Shown here: piece after piece, positions 37,244-50,461 of the stretch | Layout: every line of letters starts with the position of its first letter | Position numbering within the stretch: the stretch's first letter is position 1 | Source of the DNA: Campylorhamphus procurvoides | Lineage: Eukaryota; Chordata; Aves; Passeriformes; Dendrocolaptidae | Direction of reading: 5' to 3' | Assembly (NCBI GenBank): GCA_013396655.1 | Contig: WBMV01004769.1 | Location: forward strand, 343,783-407,782 | DNA length: 64,000 nucleotides | The notes under the pieces: model-generated | Seen by the model: only the letters and a program-made list of their open reading frames with translations | Databases searched by the model: none | What the model was told of the DNA's origin: nothing | Translations under genes and position numbers: made by a program

Positions 37244-40200
37244 CTTGCTGTAGTCTGACAATTTATATCAGAATCAGGTTGAATGAACACATCCAATATA
37301 GAACAAAATTTCAGAGGCTTTTTCTATCGCCTTTACAGCATTCCTGTTTACTGTAGACTACATGTTTGAAGACCTATTCTCAGTGTTATATACTCAAGTC
37401 ATTGCTCTCTGACCTGGTTTAAGATGTATCATATGTTAGGATAGGAACCAGTGAAAGAGTTTCAATTTTGTAATACTGCTCTGTTGAGTAAAGCTCTGAG
37501 TACTTGCATACTGAAGCATTCATGGAACAAAAAATGAAAGATTTTTGTTCTACATCTGGAAAAAATGGGTGTCTGTAAAGTTTGCTTAGTTGAATTTAAC
37601 TGAGATGGGGAAAAAAACTTGGATTGCAACAATAGCTAACTTAGGTTATGCAAGTTAAAGTATCTGAACACTAAAAGTACAACAGGTCCAGTGTCAAATA
37701 CCTTCTCTGACCTCGTTCCAGATTATTCTTTCCTCTGATGCTTCTAATTTCTGGAACTGCTTCACTGTATATAAATAGTTGACCAATTAGTTATCTTTTC
37801 CTGCCTCAACACAGTGTCCAATTATTTTCTTTTTTTTCTCTTGACCCAGTAGAAATCTTTTCCAGGGCTGCACACTGCTTAATTCAAGGAGGGAAGATAC
37901 ATGTATCAAGTCTTGCCAAAGTGCTTAGATTTCACAAAGTGGCATAGGCATTCAAAAATAAAAATGAATTAATGTAGAATGCAAAAAGGAAAAGTTAAGC
38001 CACAGCCGAATATGAAAGAGTGTAACCAATTGCAGAGAGTTTTGCTTGGGCAGACAAATAATGGCTTTAAAACATACCAACATCTACTAAGTATTTGTTC
38101 TAAAAGACCAGATTTCCTGAAACTGAACTTACAACTTATGCTATTTTAGTACACAAAGGTCAATTCCACTTGACCATTTCTACTGAGTATGAATGGTTGG
38201 GAAGCAAAGGACATTACATACAGGGTATGGTATGCTACTCAGGGAGGGAGTTTATGAAACAACCCCAATCAACTCTTTAAATGCAAAGAAAAGCAGGATT
38301 GAAACAAGAGCATAGCTCAGTTTGCAATAACCTTTGCAGAATGTTTAGGACAAAATCCATTTTATTATTATGCTTTACTCTCACTATAATTTTCCATAAA
38401 TGTCTTCAAGAACTAGAAGGTGAGATAGTAGCAAAATATAGTAGACTAAACATCCAACCAAATCTTGCTCTGTTCTTGTGTGTGCCAGTTCTAATGCTGC
38501 TCCCACCACCACAGTGTCTCAGTGCCTTCCAGTAATGCACTAAGCAATGTGACTTACACCTGTCAAATGTTTGTGCTCTCTGTTTCTCTCCTCAGGGAAA
38601 GATGAGTATTCAGCAGTGTTTTCTTTTGGAATTTGTTTTTAATAAAATCTAAATGGATGTGCTATTTGTTCATTAGAGAAGTCAAAGAAATATGACTTGC
38701 ACTCAGGATGGTAGGTACACAGGATGCCAGAGCCCAAGGCTGCCTCTGGGAGAAGGAGAAGTGCAATTTCTGCCCAGGAATAAGTAAAAGCAGTGGACAG
38801 GTCACAAAGGGGAACAGTGGGGAGAGCTTAAAAGGAGCTCTGACAGGAGGGTACTCACACAAGCCTGTGAATGCGGGAAGGAGAGAATAAGACTATATTT
38901 TTGCATCTTTTACTCCTTGCATTCAATTTTTATGTTGCAAATAGGGAAAAAGAAGTTTCAGTCAAATTCCCACCTACTGTCATCAGAGCCATTGCTCACT
39001 TTGCTTCTGCTTCTCCTGAACATCCCAGATACTATGACAGTGAAACGTGGAACTTGGGACGGTAGGTTTACACAGTTATTGCCTACACCCTTTTAGTGTC
39101 CAGCTCAGGACAACCTTAAGAAATCCCAATGTCTCTCACAGGTACTTTAAAAAAAGAGTGAGAGAAAGGGGGAAAAATTGTCAGGCACTTGCAGCCAGTG
39201 AGAACATGGGTGCAAAGTTCTGTGTATTGAGAATTGCTTTGAAAAAAAGTATTAAAATACTTTGCAATTAGAAGGTAAACTTAGAGGGCTTTGAGGACAA
39301 TGATGTGCTTTTTTTCTTTCCAGTTATTAAGAGGGACCCTAAGAGGCTTCTATGAAAAGCCAGGAGAGGTCAGTTCCATCCTGCTCTCAGCATTAGCCTG
39401 AAGTAGATGTTTTATAGGTAAATAAATAATTGCAGAGGTTTTATTCAGTGGGTTCTCCTATACTTCTGAAATAATCACTTTGTGTCACTGTTTATCATTT
39501 AACCACAGCCTTGAGAATAAACTCCTATACAAGTCTTCATGTAAATAGTATATTTAGTAAATTGTCCTTCCACTGTTGTAAAAAGATTTTAACTACAGCC
39601 CTGCAGCTAAACCAACCCAATTCTCAAGGAAGATGCTTAAAATAAACACCACAGATAAAACATTAAGTTGTCTTCAGGTGGTATTTTATTATCCTTTCTA
39701 TCATAATTGTCACTTTTCTTCAATCCATTGTTAGCTTTTTAACAGCTAAAGCCAGCATGATTTAGAATGTGAGAGATCCCTTGAGCTGGAGAGAAACAGC
39801 ATTACCAAAGGCTTTAAAAATATCATTGTTCTCTGGTTGCAGAGACACATGTGCATTTGCATTCCTACAGACAAGTGTTGTCTATAAGGGAGGATTTATT
39901 TTCATCTGTCCCAAGACATAAATTTAGTCTCAGTGCTCTAGTCCCCAAAACTCCCACACATTTCATTGGAAAATATACCTGAGCTAAGACAGCAAGCTCT
40001 GTCCTTGGGGAAGCCAAGAGTAGGGTTTTGTCTTAGATTTATACCAGCAGCATGTGGAGACAGAAAATATGCAATAAGTCAGAGAGATTTTACTTATCAG
40101 AGATTTAGACAACCATTTGTCAGTACTTAACTGTACTGCTGGATGACTCATTCCCATTTCTAATACCTAGGAATACGGGGCATGTGTGGGAACACAATGT

Positions 40201-43200
40201 CTGCATTGATTTTAATCTGGTCTCTTTTTGTACTGTCTACAAATAGCTAAAAATGAACCCAATCAGATAAGCAGAGCAGAAAATGATTGCAAAAACACAT
40301 ATAGTAAGCCACTCGTGCAGGCCTCAGAGAGGCCAAGGAACACACAAAACAGAAAACACAAAGGTAGCAAAGAACAGCTCATAAAAGGGTACAGTTCCTC
40401 CTCGCCATAGATGAATAATTCAGCTAGGGAGACTGATCCCTGTAAGAGACAGATTCTCTTTTTAGATGAAGGACCAGCAGCTACCCTACTCAAAACCCAG
40501 TGTTAGCAGCACATCCCTTTTTAAATGTTTCAGTTTTGGATCCCAAGCTCTGTGTCAAAGTAAGAATCTGTCGTTTACACTAGACAGGTTGGAGAAGGCA
40601 GGCTAACCTGCTATTGCACTAACAGTGTTTAAAACACGCTGTGTGCTCTGGCCCTCACTGAACTCCCTTTCACAGATGCCTGCTGCAATCCTTGGCTCCT
40701 GAAGGCTGCTGGAAGAGTGGGTGTGGTAGACTTTTGGGAAGGAGTCTTCCTGTTATGGGAGAATTTTTAAGTCTTTGAAGTTTTTTCTGATCCAAAATGA
40801 AGCAGAAAATTAAAATTTTGTTATTGTTTTGCAAGCTGTTCTGCTGAAAACAACTTGAATCAGGTAAATTCAGGGTTTTTTTTTTTTTTTCAATAACAAG
40901 TTATTTGCTTTCAGTCCTGACGTTTGCTTTTTTTCTTCACCTTTTAATGAAGATCAAAATTTCAAAAGTAAAAACTCAGCTAAAAGTACTAATCAAACCA
41001 ATCTTCCTGCTTTAAAGTTTTTCAAATAGGCTCTGTCAACAAATTCAAAAACCTTCTTATACTCATATATTCATCATAGAGATGTGTCTCCAGAGTATTT
41101 CCATAGCCTTGACAAGTCACGAATGTCCAACAAAAATTCCTTGCTGGTCTAGTTCTTTAACACATAATTCTTCCACTATCCTGAAGGTAATCCTTTGGGA
41201 GTCAGGGTCGAAGGGGAGAAACAAATATGGGATAACATGCTCACCCTTAATCCAGAAGTGATGACAGAAGGAAGATGAAGTTATAGAAGAAGCTTATACA
41301 AGACAGAGATGACAACCTATCTGATGTTAAAATAGTCAGAGTTAGAATAACATTTTTGACTACATATATACAGCATAAATTCCCTCTTCCGCATCAGAAC
41401 AAACTATAAATCCCCTAAGGGTACTGCAATTACACTGATTTTACATCATAATACGTCAGAGAACTGTCAAAATTGCTATAAAGACAAGGATCACAATTTC
41501 ATCTTGCCTTCTCCATGTGGCTGTGCATCTGCCCTTCATACTTTCTGATAGGGAACTTTCCTTTGTGAGCCATTTCTCTGAACACAATTACGTGGAAAAA
41601 TGGAGTGGCTCACAAAAGTTCCCAAGGCAGTGCCAGCTGAAGAAGGCATACTTTCCCTTAGCTCAGAGTAGTCCTTAGCTACAGCAGACCGCCAGAGCCA
41701 CTGCATCTCCCTCTCCTGATCCTGGAGCTGGTTCTGCTGACAACAGCTCAGGGCCCTCACTGCCACATCCCAGGGCAGAGCACGTGTGTGCAGCTTGCCA
41801 TCCTGGGACAAGCCTGACATAATTCCTATGCAGTTCACAGCAGGAGGGAACACAGTCTGCAGAAAACAGCCATGCAATTAGTGTTTGCAGAGGCCCCCTG
41901 CACACATTTCCTGAGGTCATTCTAGCAGAAAGTTTTGAGTTTCCTCCAGTTTGTCAGACCAGATATGTAATACGTTTAGAACTGGGAAGAACATTGTTGT
42001 AGTGTTATATCACAAAGACGCTCCCAAAAACACTACAGAGACACTAAGAAATGCTGGGTCTCTAAAAGCAAGTGGGAAAGCAATTACATATTTGTAACTG
42101 TGGCAAGCCCAAGTAAAACTTGCCTGTATTTTCCATCTAGGATGGAATCAGGTTTTAAAAAAGCTATTCTGAAGAGAGCGTAGGGTTTCACAGCTTGAAA
42201 GCTTCATGTCCCCCTATGTCCTGTGATGATGACTACCTCCCTGTTTACTTCTGAACTTAATGGAAAGTTGCTTATGTGCCTCCTACACTTTTGCTAGCAT
42301 CTTGATCCTTGTCTTCCAGCAGCCTCAGGAAAAGATTATGAGACATAATGAGTCTCCACAGAGAGAAGTGGAGGGCGTCCTAATCCTATTCCTTGGAATA
42401 ACCTGTTCTACCAGGGCAACGTGTTTCCTTGACGGCAGAAAAGTGTTGTGGAACCTCTATGAAGGAAATGGTTTCAAAGCTGTACTCCAAACCCATTGCA
42501 GACTCCCCAAAGTTTTGTGTAACACCAGGGAAGCTCAGGGATTTCCCAGTGCATCTTGCTTTTACTGGCAATCTTGCAAGTGTGTATCTGCTGAAGTCAC
42601 AATGATGGAGAAACACCTTAGTCTTCTCTGTATAGGGTAGTCGCTGAATGCAAACACTGGTACCACCTTGGACAACATAATATTCCCCTCATTAAGGTAT
42701 CCAGTTTGGACAGGTACCAGCATGCTTTCCCTTCCTCACTGCAAAGAACAAGGCAGTGAAGACACTGAAAGCCACCAGGATCTACTGCACAGAGGGGTTC
42801 ATTTGTATCTGTGGAAACCCCATTGTATGCAGATCTCAGAGACAGGAAGACCTGAGGGTCAGCAGGATGTCAGAGGAAGAAATTCAATAAGCAGCCACTT
42901 AAAATCCAATAATTCAAAAGGATTATCACCTTTGAAATCAACTAAATGGAGCATATTGCTTGCCAAATAAAGGAAAACTCAGTTATTTATTGTTTTAGTA
43001 AGGATTTTTTTATTAAAGCAAACACAAAGTTTATTGTATTCGAGTAATAAAGATATGGAACAAGGAAACTTCTGAGATTAAATAATCACCTTTTCCAAGA
43101 ACTAAATTGTTGTCTTACTAAGTGTTTCTTTCATTGTTAAAATGAAAGTTGCATTTTAATTCAACAATTGAATATAAAACCCCACATTTTTGGAACAGGC

Positions 43201-44993
43201 CGCTAAAAGCCTTAGATTTGGGTTTGGTTGTGTTTTTTTTTTTGCCTGTAGCTGTCAGCTGGAATAAGTATCCTAAAAATACCAAAGACAAAGATATAAA
43301 TGCCCCTGACTTCAATCTGTACAATTTAAAATCGAGTTAGATAACTGCAAATGTATGGCTTATATTCCCCATCCCTGCACACACACTCAAGTTTACTAAA
43401 AATAAAAATTTCCTCCGATTTACATCTGCTTTATTTTTTTTTCTGTTGAGCTAAGAGTTGATTCTCCACCCACACATGTAACAGCAGCTAACTCTCAATT
43501 AATTTTAAAAGAACTTTAGTAAAAAACATGTTGGAGAGGGAGTGAAATTACTGGAAATTAAGCATCTGGACGTCTCTAAAGTATAAGGGTTTTTCCACCA
43601 CTCTGGGAGGTAATCAAATTTTTTTTAGGAAAACATATACAATACTTGACTGGTTTATAGATTCTGGTGATTCATTTTGCATGTAGAAACATGCTTACTC
43701 TCACCATTTGAACTAAACACTCGTTTGTTTTGTTTCTTAAACAATGTGAAATGGCAGGGTTTATAAATCTATAATAGTTGCCAAAAGTTTAAGACCCACC
43801 TGGAACTGATGTAATATGACTTTCCATGGATGTAAGATCTCCAAATGGCAGGGTACCTTCCCTCTAAGTGCTCAAATATCAGAAACTGAAAAATCTGGAA
43901 ATGAGGTGGGAATAGATCTGTTATACAACACTATGTGAAAACATGGAGACTAATCAAGCAGACTGGCTTTCCATGAAGCCCTACGACAGAGACATTGGTG
44001 CAGGCCATGTTGCTGGTGTCCCACCTGGCTTTGGCAATGTTCACTTCAGCAGATGCATCCCTGTCTCCGAGTGCAGAGTGTACTTTCCTCAGCTGTATAG
44101 CAAAGAGAGGGACTTAAAGTAATTCTAAAAGGAAGTGGTAGTTAGAGTAACCTTGAGGGAGAGATGTCATCAGCTACATCAAAATTCAAAAGGAAGCTTC
44201 AAGGAGGTGATCCCGAAGCACTCACACTGAGCTCAGCCTCGGCACAGAAGAAAAGTATTACCTCAGGCCCCTGTGTCACACCTAAGCAGCTGAGTTGAAG
44301 CACATCTTTAGCTTTAAGCATTTGCAATTTGAGTGTTAAACCAGTAATAGAAAAGAAGGAGGCATAGCCCTAGGATCCTTTATCTCACTCAAACCAGGGT
44401 CTCAAGTGCATGGCTTACTGCTCTGCACTGGCCACAGCCTGACTCCCCTTCTGGCTCCTCACATGCACAACATCACATACTTCCATGGGGTAAAGGCATG
44501 TAATCCTAATGCTCACCCTTTATCTGCCTTGTCTTTGTAGTGGAAAGAAATTATAGTTTTATTTCATGTATTTATTTTTAAACCATGTTACTTTTAACAT
44601 ACTAATGCTAAATGGAGAGATCAAAGCAATTTGTAGGGACTGTGTTCAGTCAAGGCAGCATCCGTGGTGCTGCAGCGAAACAAAGGGAAGCATGCAGAGA
44701 GACAGTGCAGAGAAAAGCCTCAGAAAACCTGCAGTGCAGCAGGATGAGTAAACTAGCTAACGAAACACTTGATATCTTTGTACAGCAAGCCACAGTAAAT
44801 GAGGCATGAAAGAGTAATCTGGACATGCACTTAGTGAATGGAATAGACTGAAAAAGAAAGAACCAGTCATATAGCTTCAAGCTGTGATATTGAAAAAGAA
44901 ATAATAAATGAACTGGTTCAGGGTTAAAAATAAAATTAAGTATATTTGGAAACTGTGAAAAAACCTGAGGTATGACTTGCTGTTTCTTTATTT
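37244..44993. other. 7.7 kb of unique DNA, no gene recognised
   Basis: AT-rich sequence with no convincing exon. Frames at 41536-41877 (minus, 113 codons) and 42260-42640 (plus, 126 codons) are the longest, but neither has a recognisable domain. A T run of 15 lies at 40876-40890. The 41.6-41.9 kb stretch is GC-richer than average but has few CpGs. Confidence 0.55.
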
Positions 44994-45085
44994 CACAGAT
45001 CTTAAAGACAGGAGAGACCTTTGTATCATCTATTTTGACTTCCTGAATAATACAAGCTATTACATTTCTCTCCTCTTTTAATACT
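44994..45085 (-). mobile_element. Ancient CR1/L3-type 3'-end fragment
   Basis: The plus strand shows CAGATCTTAAAGACAGGAGA, then GACCTTTGTATCATCTATTT and GACTTCCTGAATAATACAAG. This follows block by block the complement of the L3/old-CR1 3' end known across amniotes: 'aaggccagaagggaccactgtgatcatctagtctgacctcctgtataacacaggcc'. The similarity is clear in order and spacing, with many substitutions, so the copy is old. Confidence 0.75.
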
Positions 45086-46290
45086 TAGGTTACCTTTTCA
45101 GGTACAGGTAAACCAATGCAATACTAAGCTGCATGAAAACAGGTACCCCTGATTAACTGTGTCATTGAACTAAACTGTTAGGCTAAAGGACAGAAGGATT
45201 ATTTCTGTCCTCTGGAGAATAAACAGTTCCACTCCACAGGCAGAGGACAGGGAAGGCAATTCAGCTCATAACTGAGGCCGTGCCCAGAAGATAATAACCC
45301 ACACCAGTGACCAAAAAATGAAAGCAAAACCATCATAACTGCTGTTCTTCCCAGATGCAAAATCAGTATTTTCCCCAAAGCTGATGTTTGGCTAGACTTT
45401 AAATACACAAAGAAAGATCATCAGTATATTTACCTCCAGAACAGGCTTCCCTGTTTTCATCCTGACCTCTGCTTGCTCTTGCACCATTTTCACCCTCAAC
45501 AAATAGCCCTCCTTATCAGCTTTGGAGAAGTTAAAAGGCAAACTAAGTAAAAACCTAAAATAAAAATGGTCAATTGTTCTTAAAAAACAGAAGGTGCAGA
45601 AAAAAAAAAGAAAGAAAATATTCTTCTTCCTTTTTACAGGCAGTCATAAAAGCCCTGAAGCATAAGATTTGATTAAAACGGTATCTTTATTTAGAGCTGC
45701 AAGTGCTGTGGGCACACCTAAGGCAATGCTTAACTCTTGTCCCCTAAACAAGACTCAGTGCTTTCCACAGGGCTGCTTGAGAGCTGCAGTAGAGAAGACT
45801 CCAGTGTGAAATATTGCTGGTGAGGAAGAGCTGCGTCTCCTGTAGTTACAAAGGGAGAAAACAGTAAAAAGACTAAGTAAAGGTCTCAGAGTAAAAGGAA
45901 GAAAGAACAGAGGAGTTTCAGGCATCTGAACACACAGAAGAGTATCCAGTCTAATACTTAATATGAGATATGAGAGGATTTTGTCTAAAGTTGAACTCAA
46001 AGATAGAAATGTATGTAAATATCATTTTTACAATGTCAAACAGAGAATCCAATGCTGTCTCAGATCCTCTATTTATTCACCCTCACTGACACCTGGATTG
46101 AACACCAGTATTCTGCATATGCTGTCCACCTTGGCATAAACAAGGTTAAGTATAGATAAGGTCATTTTCCTCTTACTTAACACTCTCTTGCCTACATATC
46201 CCAACATGATGTTAGTCTTCATGATGAGTCTTTACTGCAGCCTGCAGAGATGGTTAATCATTAAGTAATTATTCCTCCTTACTGACTAAC
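45086..46290. other. 1.2 kb of unique DNA, no gene recognised
   Basis: No gene or repeat is recognised apart from an A-rich run near 45600-45619. Confidence 0.55.
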
Positions 46291-46340
46291 AAGAAAACAA
46301 ACAAAAAACCCCCGAACCGAACCAAACCAACCAACCAACA
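46291..46340. repeat. Degenerate (AACC)n-type simple repeat
   Basis: A C/A-only region with AAACAAACAAAAAACCCCC, then CCGAACCGAACC and AAACCAACCAACCAAC. It is a decayed short tandem repeat. Confidence 0.8.
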
Positions 46341-46520
46341 ATAATATAAAGAACATCACTATCTACTTGTGGATACAGTCTGATGATATGATCTTCAGTC
46401 TGCGCTCCCAGTTGTACTACTCTAGCTGTCAGCTTACAAACATCTAAGCAGGTAACTCATACCCCTGTGTACCATTAGACTGTCCTCACAGTTTGCTACA
46501 ACCTTTTATGTCTTCCACAG

Positions 46521-46608
46521 ACTTGTTATTAATGATTTAAATAACAAGTATATTTGTTGTGAGTTATATAACAAGTGTATTTATTGTGAGATAGAAGTAT
46601 CTCACAAT
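46521..46608. repeat. Compound structure: tandem 27-mer flanked by two inverted repeats
   Basis: Three features overlap. First, the 10-bp inverted repeat ACTTGTTATT (46521-46530) with AATAACAAGT (46540-46549). Second, a 27-bp tandem duplication, 46541-46567 and 46568-46594, matching at 23 of 27 positions and starting ATAACAAGT. Third, a perfect 11-bp inverted repeat ATTGTGAGATA (46583-46593) with TATCTCACAAT (46598-46608) and loop GAAG. Each arm or unit reuses words of its neighbour, which suggests successive slippage and template-switch events. Confidence 0.88.
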
Positions 46609-49519
46609 GGGTGTCTTTCCTGATATGTTTTTTTAAGTGTTTTGTCATTGACTTTGATGTCATTGACAGTCATTAACATCACTGCTTTCATTTATCTTTT
46701 AAATGGCTTATTATTAAAGCAACCAATTTTCTGGATTTTAAGGAGTCATCGCTTTTCACTTTCTTGGAAGGAAGGCTGTAAAAAAGTCCCACTGTCTTCT
46801 TTTGGTACTGCCTATATGAAGATGATGTTTTCACTACACCAATAATCATTTCAATTTTGTGGAAAATGACAATTCTTTAAGCCTTAGGTACAGTCATAAT
46901 AGTTTGTGCTATATTCTGCTCAGAGAAGTCAACACATGAGACAAAATGGTGATTTGTACATAGGCAAACATCATGTCTTTAGGCCAGAGACACTTTTTCG
47001 GTCGACCAGAATATAGTCTCATACTTATTATCTTGTACAAAGTGATTGACATCTTGCATTAAGGAAAGACCGTATAAAGTTTGCTCCTGGTCATATCAAA
47101 TCTGCATAAAATACAACCTGAGCTGAAATTATCACGTGAAGTCATTTTGTCTATATATTTGTAGCTGCAATATGATTGCAAAGGCCACTTTTATGTTGAT
47201 TTACAATTTGTAGCATTTCACCACACTGTTATCTGTGTTGTTCCCCCTCAGCACAGATTCACTGCCTGTACCTGAAACACTCCATGTTTATGCAGGGGTG
47301 AGCAGAGGAGAATCAGCTTTACTGGGCTGCTGAGGAAAAAGTGATACAGCATTTGGCACCGAGTAAAGAAACTGGAAAAAGAACGGACCGAAAATACCGA
47401 CGTGGATAAAAGGGACAGCAAAAGGTCCATTGCAGTGACAAACCCGCACAAAGACAAGGAATCAGGATTAAGTGGCGGTTTCCTAGGAAAAATAAGCAAG
47501 GGGCATAAACTGCTTAATGTAATCCCGTGACATAAAAGGGAAACAAAGGTCAACTGACAGAGAACAAAAAAAAGGGAAAGAGAAAACAAGGATTTCTTTC
47601 TTTTCTGTAGTGTCTGTGGTTTATCAGATACTACACACCTTGCAGAGCAGTTTAATTGGATGAAGAGCTCTGTGTTATTATCCGACCACATAATCACATT
47701 AAAGTTTGACTTATTCACTTCTAGCAGAACAAGTAGGTATCAAAGGGTCAGGGAATTATGTAAATTGGAGCGTGAATTTCTTCATGAAGCCTAAAAGACT
47801 CAGACGCATTTAAACTATAAGAAATGTTTTTTATCTTCTTAAAACCAATTTAACAAAAGTAAAACTCCATAACAGATATAACCAAATCTGTGATGTTGAC
47901 CTGTACCCTCTTGAACAAATCAGTGAGTAATATATGTCACCACAGAGCATGTTAGCTATTTTCAGGAGCTTGTCATGTATGTTATGAACTGATGTGGCAT
48001 ATTTTAACTATACATCATGGCAGCTGTGGGGTAAAGAATTTGAGATGTCAACACCCTCCAGAAAATGGTCTCTTGTGGCTTTTGAGTACGTCGTGCAATG
48101 ACTGCTCCGGACTGTAATTCTTCCCGATAAACATCTAATTCCCTCTGGTGTGTGCAGGGACAGAAATCAGATGCAGCCATGGTGAGAAGAGAAGATATAC
48201 GCTTCCCTGTAAAGTGGCAGTGAAGGGCAGGGAGGCAGGAGCACAACTGTGAAGCAAGATGTGCAGTAGAACCCTTGGTTGTCTCCATCAAATCTACCTG
48301 CCACCAGACCGTGATCTCTTCACATTCATCATTTAGTTTCTGTATTTTTTCTGTGCTATTTTTTTGTAACTGAACTCACACTTTAGTCAAGGTGCTCCTT
48401 TTTATGAGCATAGTGCTAATACCTCTTTTCATCTTTGCTTACTTTATTATTCACAGCTGCTATGGGCTGACCAGTGATCCTGGCCCAGGATGTCTTGATC
48501 ACCATTTTTACATATTCCATGCAACTTAAAATATCCCATATATAGATATACAATAGAGAAAAATGGAATATAAATGCAGCTGAAATTTGTGATCCTTTCC
48601 CTGTATGACTAAACCGCCATATCTCCTTACTAAATTTGAAAGTTTTTTTAGAGATGAAGTTATCTTTCCCTTAATGTTTTCTTATTAGCTGCAAGAGTTA
48701 TATACAAAGAGCTTACACAGCCAATTGAGATATAGCTTTTTCATTTTATTTTAGGCTTCCTGCAATTCAGTGTTAAAATATACCCACTGTTTAAGAAATT
48801 ATCAAAGGATCTGGGAATTCTCTCTGTGCAGGGCAAAGTGTTGAATCTTCATGCACACTAGAATTACCAAGTTTCACTTCCATAGGAGTAAGGAAAGGAC
48901 TGAAGTTAAGATGACTCACACTAAAGAGCTCTCACTGTCTCTACCACCCTCCCTTCTCTCCTCCCCTCTCTCCAGTTCGACAGACAAGAAGGTAGGCAAG
49001 CTGGAAGCTTTTAGTTCTCCCTGATAGTCTAACAAAATATCTAGTGCAGATGCAGTGAGCCAGCATAAAAGCCTGGTTTCTGATTAAATGAGATAGCAGG
49101 AGCCAAGAAAAAGATTGCAATGCCTGCTGAGTTGAAACGGAAGTCAGGTTGAAAGGAGGTGTTCCTTGCTCAGGCAGGCGGCACAGGCACTGGGGAAGAG
49201 TAGGAAGTGAAAGACGAAAAAATGTAGGGAATGCTAATGTTTTAGAAGAAAAACTGGAGCAGATAGCAATTAAAAAGAAAAAGAACAAAAACATCAATCA
49301 CATCTCTAATCTTATCACAGGGAGTATCAGGATCACTAAAAGACACTTAAAGATGTGAGGAAGTAACAAGCTCCATTTAAGGCCAAAGAGGAGTTTCAGA
49401 TACTCACTGCCATCCACAAGGCCGTACACATAGTTTAAAATATACATGCCTAGGCTTAAATCCCTTCCTGAACAGAGCTATTGCATTACCAGGGTCAACT
49501 TTTCCCCCATCTCCAGTAG
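46609..49519. other. 2.9 kb of unique DNA, no gene recognised
   Basis: Apart from the CpG cluster listed below, nothing is recognised. A pyrimidine tract at 48929-48974 (CTCCCTTCTCTCCTCCCCTC type) ends in CCAG and resembles a splice acceptor, but no convincing exon follows. Confidence 0.5.
47355..47530. promoter_or_regulatory. CpG-rich patch of unknown role
   Basis: Eight CpGs lie within 47360-47527, five of them within 43 bp (47360-47402), in an AT-rich window where CpG is rare. The plus strand is purine-rich, so a minus-strand frame stays open for 156 codons (47718-47248). That frame has no recognisable domain and its Leu/Ser/Phe richness follows from the base composition. It could be a small regulatory patch or sequence that has recently escaped CpG decay. 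The call is tentative. Confidence 0.2.
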
Positions 49520-49592
49520 ACTAGAACAGAACAGAACGAATAATTCAGTTGGAAGGGACCTACAACAATCATCTAGTCTGACTGCAATGTAC
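49520..49592 (-). mobile_element. CR1 3'-end fragment with GTTCT-type tail
   Basis: On the plus strand, AGAACAGAACAGAACGAATA is followed by TTCAGTTGGAAGGGACCTAC and AACAATCATCTAGTCTGACT. This is the complement of a CR1 3' end, whose coding-strand order is 'agtc..gatgat..gtaggtcccttccaactgaa', then a short repeated tail. The tail here is built of AGAAC units rather than the usual octamer, a trait of particular avian CR1 subfamilies. Similarity ends near 49592, so only the extreme 3' end is present. Confidence 0.85.
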
Positions 49593-50461
49593 ATCAGTTT
49601 TTTCATGAATTATGTGTCAAAAGTATTAGTAAGTCTAGAATTTCACTCAGTTTGCTGTAATGCCTTCCTTCCTGTTTGACCCACAACAAAAATATAGGTG
49701 GGAATACTAAAACCAGAGCAAGAAATGTAGGACTGAAAATGTCACTGGGGTCAACAAACAAATGGAGTCCTTTAAAGGGAAAAGACATGTACCCAGTCAA
49801 AAAGTTCTTAGTCAAAAGAGAACTAACTAGACTACCCCCACTGAAGTGATTTGTCTTTGTTCCTCAATCTTATTACTCGCAGTGGCTGTGCCATTTAATT
49901 ATGATTAGCACTTGTGGAAGCCAGTAGTGGGTAATGGGCAGGGAGGCACAGGAGTGCCTCTAATGCAGCAAGTGACTGATCATTTCAGGATCCTCCATGA
50001 CCTCCTGTGTCCCTGTTAAGTGGGAGGGTGAAAGCAAACAATAAAAGGACAAGCCAATATTTCTCATTTTCAGTATTATGCATTCCACACTTCTAGACTT
50101 CCTTTAACTCCCACTAGACTTAAAAGAAAAAAAATAAAAATCATGATCTTAAATAACAGGCTTTAAGAATTTTTAATTTAATTTTCTTTAAAAATAAATA
50201 TTTGAAAAATAATTTTAAAGTGTTTGCAATCATGCAGATGAATCTTGATCACATCTCTGTTCAAATTCCTAGTTCCTGTGTAATTACTTGCTTAAAAACA
50301 CCTCTTGTGAATAGCAAGTAAATCATTAGTGATTAGATTTTTTGGGATTGTTTTGAAGAGACCCAGCTGCTGTCTTTATGTCAAAGAACATCCATAAGGC
50401 ACCAGTGATTAAACAGCATGGTATTTTTGCATGTCAGACATTGCTAGGATATTAATCACGC
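49593..50461. other. Unique AT-rich DNA, no gene recognised
   Basis: Very AT-rich around 50120-50220. No gene or repeat recognised. Confidence 0.55.

Noticed and set aside
41536..41877. 113-codon minus-strand open frame
   Set aside because: No motif recognised, and an overlapping frame on the same strand is equally open. No splice or promoter context.
48929..49000. Strong pyrimidine tract ending in CAG, then 16 bases and a possible GTAGGC donor, suggesting a microexon
   Set aside because: A 16-nt exon would need transcript support. The donor is weak, and no neighbouring exon is visible on either side.
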